From Larkinella punicea (lineage in GTDB: Bacteria; Bacteroidota; Bacteroidia; Cytophagales; Spirosomataceae): 64,000 bases of DNA. The notes under the pieces were generated by a model. That model had not been told where the DNA came from, did no database searches, and saw only the letters and a list, made by a program, of their open reading frames with translations. The DNA is taken from contig NZ_QOWE01000020.1 of assembly GCF_003334855.1 (NCBI RefSeq), forward strand, positions 62,001 to 126,000, read 5' to 3'. The position numbers and the translations under genes were made by a program. Positions 59,821 through 64,000 of the stretch are shown piece after piece; the stretch's first letter is position 1, and each line of letters starts with the position of its first letter.

Positions 59821-60573
59821 TCACCACCCTAAGCCAATCAAGGCATTAAATTGAAAAGACACCCGATAGGTGGCTTTATAAAAAGGACTGTTATATCTCC
59901 CACTATAGCGCGTCAACCGGGGACCAGTATTGATATCAACATAGCCCAAACGTCCTAATCGACGCTGAAACCCCCATAGTAAATCCACGGCAGGTTGATC
60001 TAATTCAAACAGGCGCGAAACGTGTTTGGTATTAATAAATCTTGAGGTCTGGAAATCGAAACGACGACCTTTATGGTAAGTCGATATCGGACGACTAAAC
60101 TGCAACCCAATATAATTTCCAGAAAAATTATTAGCTGATTTCCCTTCCCGAATGCGCCGGGCCATGCCATAATAATAACGCGTTCCAACTTTGGCTTTTA
60201 TTTGCTGGCTGAAGTCCCAATCCGGAGTTCCATAGGCTTTCGTTCTTGTGTAAAGAACATTGTAATCCACTCCGACAAGGATGGAAAAAGAGGGGTGAAC
60301 TTTATGTTCTGCCATAATCTCCAGATTAAGGCCTAATTGAGAATTACGGTTATCGTTGGAAAATGGAACGAATGAATTCGGTCGAACTCCAATTTTCAAT
60401 AGCGTCTTCTCTTCCACATTAGCCCTCGTTACATAGCAAATGAAACGCTGTAATTCACTGGTAGTCAGTTGGCATTCTTCCTGCGAATACGTAACGTTTT
60501 GCTCATTAACAGATTGGGCGTAAAGTGAATAAAAGCCCAAGAAAGAGAAAAGTGTAAAGATGATCCGCTTCAT
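59821..60573 (-). CDS. Outer-membrane-type protein of unknown function, paralogue 2
   Basis: A 250-residue homologue of the gene at 58321-59133, with signal peptide FSFLGFYSLYAQ, the shared QEECQLTTSELQRF and RANVEEKTLLKIG segment, the near-identical RIREGKSANNFSGNYIGLQ block and the same aromatic C-terminal end NALIGLGW. The two differ in loops, as expected for duplicated surface proteins. It lies 36 bases downstream of the DUF4097-like gene and may be transcribed with the sigma-factor cluster. Confidence 0.8.
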   Translation of the reverse strand: MKRIIFTLFSFLGFYSLYAQSVNEQNVTYSQEECQLTTSELQRFICYVTRANVEEKTLLKIGVRPNSFVPFSNDNRNSQLGLNLEIMAEHKVHPSFSILVGVDYNVLYTRTKAYGTPDWDFSQQIKAKVGTRYYYGMARRIREGKSANNFSGNYIGLQFSRPISTYHKGRRFDFQTSRFINTKHVSRLFELDQPAVDLLWGFQRRLGRLGYVDINTGPRLTRYSGRYNSPFYKATYRVSFQFNALIGLGW

Positions 60574-60609
60574 ACTGTATTGAGATTAATTTCAGGAATT
60601 GGTTTTGAT

Positions 60610-61506
60610 TTACTTCGCCAGCGTCACCCCGCCCACGGATGGCTGAATGATCACCGGGCTGTATGAATTCGTTACAGAAATGGTGCCTTTACTACCGTTG
60701 GATGCGTATCGAAAACGTCGCCTACTGGCACTCAGGTGTCCGCTGTATAGCTCCGGTACCTGAATCGTCGAAAACGTCGTTTCGATCTCATACTGAAAAT
60801 CGTCCAGCCGTTTGGGATACAGAAAAACCTCGGTGCGGGCGGCCTGGACGGTCAGGGCTGTTAGACCGGCGACGGGCTGGATGGAGAGTTTGCCATACCG
60901 GCTTTGAATGGTGCCGTTGCCGCTCAGATCGCGGAGGGTGATTTCGGCTTTTTCGGCTTTGATGGTGAAAAAACCGCCCAACTCCGTGGCATCGATGTCG
61001 CCGTAATCGGAAACCACCGTCGTTTTTCCGTTCAGGTTGGAAATAGAGAGTTTACCAAATTCCACCTTCAAACTCGTGTCGCCGGCCAGATCGCTGAGGC
61101 TCACATCGCCGAACGTGTTCTGGAGGCTTATGGCGCAGCGCGTCGGCACCCAGATTTCATAAACCGCCTTCAAATTTCCTTTGATCGCGCCCGCCCGCTG
61201 CGGAATCGTGAAGCGGTTGGAAAGGTCGATGACGTTGTTGCGGGTTTGAATGTCGTAGTTCAGGTACCCCAGTTCGCGTTCGGCCACCTCGCGCTCCGGG
61301 TGTTTGGCAATCAGTTTCAGCCGTACCAGAACCGTTGTTTTGCTCCAGCCTTTGATCGTAATGTCGGCTTTCTGGGCCGTCAGATTCACGCGCTGGCCGA
61401 CGCTGTAGGCCAGTTCTTTTTCCACGGTTTTCGTCACCACCTGCAGCCGGGTTTGGGCCAGGGTGGAAATCGTCACGAAAGTCAGTAGAAAAAGCAGCGT
61501 TTTCAT
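60610..61506 (-). CDS. Exported DUF4097-like beta-helical protein
   Basis: A 298-residue protein with signal peptide MKTLLFLLTFVTISTLAQ. The mature part is a series of short beta-repeats such as FGDVSLSDLAGDTSLKVEFGKLSISNLNGKTTVVSDYGDIDATELGG (quoted here only as successive short units), typical of the DUF4097/adhesin-like beta-helix family. Its ATG overlaps the end of the upstream anti-sigma-type gene (ATGA), so the two are coupled. Such proteins are common as the last member of ECF sigma-factor operons in Bacteroidota; the function is not known. Confidence 0.85.
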   Translation of the reverse strand: MKTLLFLLTFVTISTLAQTRLQVVTKTVEKELAYSVGQRVNLTAQKADITIKGWSKTTVLVRLKLIAKHPEREVAERELGYLNYDIQTRNNVIDLSNRFTIPQRAGAIKGNLKAVYEIWVPTRCAISLQNTFGDVSLSDLAGDTSLKVEFGKLSISNLNGKTTVVSDYGDIDATELGGFFTIKAEKAEITLRDLSGNGTIQSRYGKLSIQPVAGLTALTVQAARTEVFLYPKRLDDFQYEIETTFSTIQVPELYSGHLSASRRRFRYASNGSKGTISVTNSYSPVIIQPSVGGVTLAK

Positions 61507-62108
61507 ATCGTTAGAATCCGGACGAGTTCTTTGGTCACCTCGGCGCGTTCGTTTTCAATCTTGATCTGGGCCTGCACCAGCGCCGGATCGTTGCCAAATA
61601 CCAGCAATTCCTGCTCAACGGCTTCTTTCCGGTTGCTCAGTTCGTTCAGGTGCTGTTTCAGTTCCTTCACTTCCGGTTTCTGACACACGACGGTTTGCTG
61701 CGCACACTGCTCGTTGATAAACATTTCAACTTTCTGGTCAGTCGCTGATTGCAGCGGCTCCGACGCCACCGTCAATTCCGTTTCAACGACTTCGGTTTGG
61801 TAGCTGATCGTCACTTTTTCGTCCGAAGCCGGTTGCAACACCAGCCAGATTCCCATCACCACTGCAGCGACGGCGGCTGCGGCTGTCCACCGGAACACAG
61901 GCTTCCAGAGCGGCCGAACCACCGGTTTTTCCAGTTGCCCGGCAATCTGTTCCCAGACGTCGGCTTTCGGGTCAAAAACCGGCAAGTCGTCCAGCGCCCG
62001 GTCGATTGTCGCATCCGCCCGCAAATCCGCGTCGATCCGATCCCACAGATCGGGCCGGGGTTCGTGTTCGGGCAGTTGTTGTAGCGCTTTCGTCCAGTTC
62101 ATAATCAC
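61503..62108 (-). CDS. Membrane protein, probable anti-sigma partner
   Basis: A 201-residue protein with a polar N terminus of about 70 residues (QQLPEHEPRPDLWDRIDADL), one membrane helix (TAAAAVAAVVMGIWLVL) and a C-terminal coiled coil (KELKQHLNELSNRKEAVEQELL). This cytoplasm-membrane-periplasm layout right after an ECF sigma gene points to an anti-sigma-type regulator, but the usual zinc-binding motif is absent. Translation may begin at a GTG at 62108, overlapping the sigma stop in GTGA, or at the ATG at 62102. Confidence 0.75.
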   Translation of the reverse strand: MIMNWTKALQQLPEHEPRPDLWDRIDADLRADATIDRALDDLPVFDPKADVWEQIAGQLEKPVVRPLWKPVFRWTAAAAVAAVVMGIWLVLQPASDEKVTISYQTEVVETELTVASEPLQSATDQKVEMFINEQCAQQTVVCQKPEVKELKQHLNELSNRKEAVEQELLVFGNDPALVQAQIKIENERAEVTKELVRILTI

Positions 62109-62650
62109 CTGAATTCGGATAGCTTTTTTCGCAATAATTTCCGGGCATAGCTGACCTGCGATTTGGAGGTCCCTTCCGAGATGTTCAGCATGGCCGCAAT
62201 CTCGTGGTGTTTATACCCTTCGACTTCCGCCAGCACAAAAACCGCCCTGGCGCCGTCGGGTAACGACCGAATGGCCGCGTCCAAAACCGCCCCCGTTATC
62301 GTGTCCGGCACCTCAACGGGCTGATCGTGAAACTGTTCGTCGATGGTTTCAAACCGCCATTCGAGTTGCTGTTTTCGCAGTGCCTGCCGAACCACAATCG
62401 TCTTGATCCAGGCTCCCAGCGTCGACTGAAACCGGAACGAGGCCAGGTGCCGGAACACCTCCACAAACGCATCCTGCAAGGCATCGTTGGCGTGATCGGA
62501 ATCGTTCAGTATTCGCAGGGCCACCGAAAACATCGCCCGTTTATACCGCTCGAACAACAGCCGCTGTGCCATCCGCTGCTCCACAGGCCGATCCCGTCGC
62601 AGACAGAAGTCAACGAGTTCACTTTCCGATATATCGGGCGTCAGCGTCAA
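62105..62650 (-). CDS. ECF-type RNA polymerase sigma factor
   Basis: A 181-residue sigma-70 family factor. Region 2 is seen at LLFERYKRAMFSVALRILNDSDHANDALQDAFVEVFRHL and region 4 at SLPDGARAVFVLAEVEGYKHHEIAAMLNISEGTSKSQVSYARKLLRKKL (in short units). The predicted start at 62650 is a TTG; the next Met (residue 27) would remove part of region 2, so the TTG is preferred. It heads a leftward cluster. A short palindrome at 62666-62679 lies just upstream. Confidence 0.92.
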   Translation of the reverse strand: MTLTPDISESELVDFCLRRDRPVEQRMAQRLLFERYKRAMFSVALRILNDSDHANDALQDAFVEVFRHLASFRFQSTLGAWIKTIVVRQALRKQQLEWRFETIDEQFHDQPVEVPDTITGAVLDAAIRSLPDGARAVFVLAEVEGYKHHEIAAMLNISEGTSKSQVSYARKLLRKKLSEFR

Positions 62651-62665
62651 AGGAGCCAGGCTTGA

Positions 62666-62679
62666 GTTGAATGTTCAAC
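62666..62679. promoter_or_regulatory. Palindrome upstream of the ECF sigma gene
   Basis: GTTGAATGTTCAAC is a perfect dyad (GTTGAA, TG, TTCAAC) 15-29 bases before the putative start codon. It could be an operator or simply chance in AT-rich DNA. Confidence 0.3.
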
Positions 62680-62758
62680 CTAAAGGGCAGAAAAGAAGGG
62701 GAAAGGTTGGAAAGGGAGGAGGAAATAATATTTAACATTTATCATTTTATATTCCTCT

Positions 62759-63559
62759 TTACATCTCTATCCGTATCACCTGCCCTTTTTCGCTTTCCGT
62801 CACCACCAGGCCCAGTCGCCCGGTGGGATCGAAGGCGCAGTTGGTGGGGTTTTCGCCGGGAAGTTCAATGGTGTGCGATAAAACGCCGGTTGGCTTGTAG
62901 ACTTGCAGGCAACTACCGCCGTAAATAGCTGCGTAGAGCAGATTATCCGGCCCCAGCGTCAGTCCGTCGGGGCCAAAACCATCCGGACCAGTTTCAGCCC
63001 AAACCGTCGGATTGATCCAGTTCAGACCAACGGCATCCCAGCGGCCGGCCCAGATGCGCTTGCGGTGGGTTTCGGCCACGAGCAAGGTTCGGCCATTCGG
63101 CAAAAAGGCCAGGCCATTGGGGTAAAATAGTTTTTCGGAGATTTTTTTCACCTCGCCCACGGGCGAACACACGCAGACAGAACCGGGTTCGTCGTCGTCG
63201 GGCGAACCGGGACAGGTGAAAATCAGGTTGCCTTCCGGATCAAAAATCAGGTCGTTGGGCCAGTTGAGCGGTTCGTCGGCCATGTGATCGACGATGGTTT
63301 CGGGTTCCTGACCGGGGTAATTGATGCAACGGATGGCGTGCAGACCCGAATCGCAGAACCAGAGCCGGTCGCGGTCATCGATGTGCAGGCCGTTCGGGCG
63401 GCTCCCAATGCCTACGTGAACCCGACCGCTTGTTCCGTCTGGTTTGAGCCAGAACAAGCTGGCTCCCTCCTGCTCGACGCACCAGAGGGTTCCGTCGGAG
63501 GTAAAAGCCGGGCCTTCCGGAAATTGCAAGCCGGTGACAATAACATCTCTGTTTTTCAT
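62759..63559 (-). CDS. SMP-30/gluconolactonase-family protein
   Basis: A 266-residue six-bladed propeller of the SGL family, without signal peptide. Metal-site residues are recognisable: Glu in LQFPEGPAF near residue 14, Asn in NWPNDLIFD near 101, Asn in YPNGLAF near 147, and Asp in GFGPDGLTLGPD near 197. The family hydrolyses sugar lactones with a divalent metal. It is a single gene; an AT-rich stretch precedes the sigma factor gene beyond its 3' end. Confidence 0.9.
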   Translation of the reverse strand: MKNRDVIVTGLQFPEGPAFTSDGTLWCVEQEGASLFWLKPDGTSGRVHVGIGSRPNGLHIDDRDRLWFCDSGLHAIRCINYPGQEPETIVDHMADEPLNWPNDLIFDPEGNLIFTCPGSPDDDEPGSVCVCSPVGEVKKISEKLFYPNGLAFLPNGRTLLVAETHRKRIWAGRWDAVGLNWINPTVWAETGPDGFGPDGLTLGPDNLLYAAIYGGSCLQVYKPTGVLSHTIELPGENPTNCAFDPTGRLGLVVTESEKGQVIRIEM

Positions 63560-64000
63560 GGTAGGAGCCGTGTTGATGAAATGTATAACTGTTAAACACG
63601 AAAACCGCTCATCTGGTTAAAGGTCAATTAGCCGAAGACCAGATCCGTTACCGGAACATTTTACAATATAACCCCGACAGCAAAATTTTCAGTAACTGCA
63701 AAAAAGCGCTTCAGGATCTGACTATGCTATCATTAGACGGCTATATTACGGAGTAAGATCTGGCAAAATCAATCTAATAAAGTCGTCTGATCCTCTACAC
63801 GATTTTTACCGATGCTATTACCATTCAATCCGTAAATCAATCCAGTATACAACTCAAAATTTGTATAAATAACCAAAGAATATTGGGCACTATAATTTTG
63901 TCTGAAAATAATTATGAATCAATCTAGATTATTTCTAAAAAAAACATGATTATTTTAACACAAATGCAATAATATATAAATTATACCAATAATATATTAA
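63560..64000. other. AT-rich region without a clear gene
   Basis: The last 440 bases are far more AT-rich than the rest of the window and show no convincing complete gene. They contain a possible coding relic (63589-63756) and a TAATTTTG word near 63893 that could be a rightward promoter for a gene beyond the window. An 11-codon frame at 63914 is too short to call. Confidence 0.6.
63589..63756 (+). pseudogene. Possible gene remnant, open frame without usual start
   Basis: A 55-codon open stretch ends in TAA at 63754-63756. Its translation (GQLAEDQIRYRNILQYNPDS, then a Cys-Lys-Lys helix and SLDGYITE) has the composition of a real protein C terminus, but the frame is closed by a stop at 63586-63588 and offers no upstream ATG. 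It may be a truncated 3' end left by rearrangement. The family is not recognised. Confidence 0.3.

Noticed and set aside
63914-63949. An 11-codon ATG frame downstream of a TAATTTTG word.
   Set aside because: Too short and Lys-rich, with no sign of translation.
1-64000. tRNA, rRNA, riboswitches, CRISPR arrays, transposases, integrases and phage genes.
   Set aside because: None was recognised on either strand; this was by eye, so a covariance-model scan could still find a small RNA.

Overview
The window is chromosomal DNA of a Bacteroidota bacterium, most likely a Cytophagales member of the Spirosoma/Larkinella type. This is inferred from a SusC/SusD pair, proteins with type IX secretion (T9SS) C-terminal domains, a PorZ-like protein, a SecD-SecF fusion, AT-rich TAnnTTTG promoter motifs and the lack of clear Shine-Dalgarno sites. 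Most genes look GC-rich; a few patches (2.4-7.9 kb, the toxin-antitoxin pairs at 15.8-16.6 and 17.6-18.2 kb, 58.3-60.6 kb and the last 400 bases) look more AT-rich. No tRNA, rRNA, CRISPR array, transposase or phage gene was recognised.

Layout. 0-2.4 kb: the end of a complex I operon (nuoI with a very long repetitive tail, nuoJ, nuoK). 2.5-7.9 kb: three leftward genes for exported proteins, the largest a 14-repeat WD40 protein fused to a caspase-like peptidase. 8.1-14.9 kb: a persulfide dioxygenase-rhodanese fusion, an amino acid permease, SecDF and a small membrane protein. 15.0-19.8 kb: the de novo NAD operon nadC-nadA-nadB, with a MntA/HepT-like pair between nadC and nadA and a VapBC-like pair between nadA and nadB. 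19.8-23.3 kb: a serine hydrolase lipoprotein, a dicarboxylate symporter and a TesA-like esterase. 23.5-26.8 kb: an ABC ATPase and permease divergent from the esterase, as in the E. coli tesA-ybbA-ybbP locus. 26.8-34.0 kb: a T9SS-exported PQQ-type sugar dehydrogenase, a PadR-controlled MacB/FtsX permease and another T9SS cargo protein. 34.2-40.1 kb: a Tat-exported Gfo/Idh/MocA oxidoreductase, a divergent AraC regulator, a TonB-dependent receptor and a PhyH-family dioxygenase.

40.2-43.8 kb carries nuoL and nuoM, about 38 kb from nuoK; nuoN is not in the window. 44.0-46.2 kb: an SPFH protein and a HGSNAT/DUF5009-type membrane acyltransferase. 46.3-50.8 kb: a leftward run of esterase, uridine kinase, PorZ-like protein and thymidine kinase. 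51.0-53.6 kb: an unknown two-domain protein, a TraB/GumN protein and an ABA4-like membrane protein. 53.8-58.3 kb: SusC/SusD without degradative enzymes. 58.3-62.7 kb: a leftward cluster led by an ECF sigma factor and a membrane partner, followed by a DUF4097-like protein and two paralogous outer-membrane-type proteins flanking a lipoprotein. 62.8-63.6 kb: an SMP-30/gluconolactonase protein, then AT-rich sequence holding at most a coding relic.

The most notable points are the NAD operon interrupted twice by toxin-antitoxin pairs, the exported WD40-caspase, the repetitive NuoI tail, the split complex I locus, and two families of dispersed palindromic repeats, each seen twice at gene ends.
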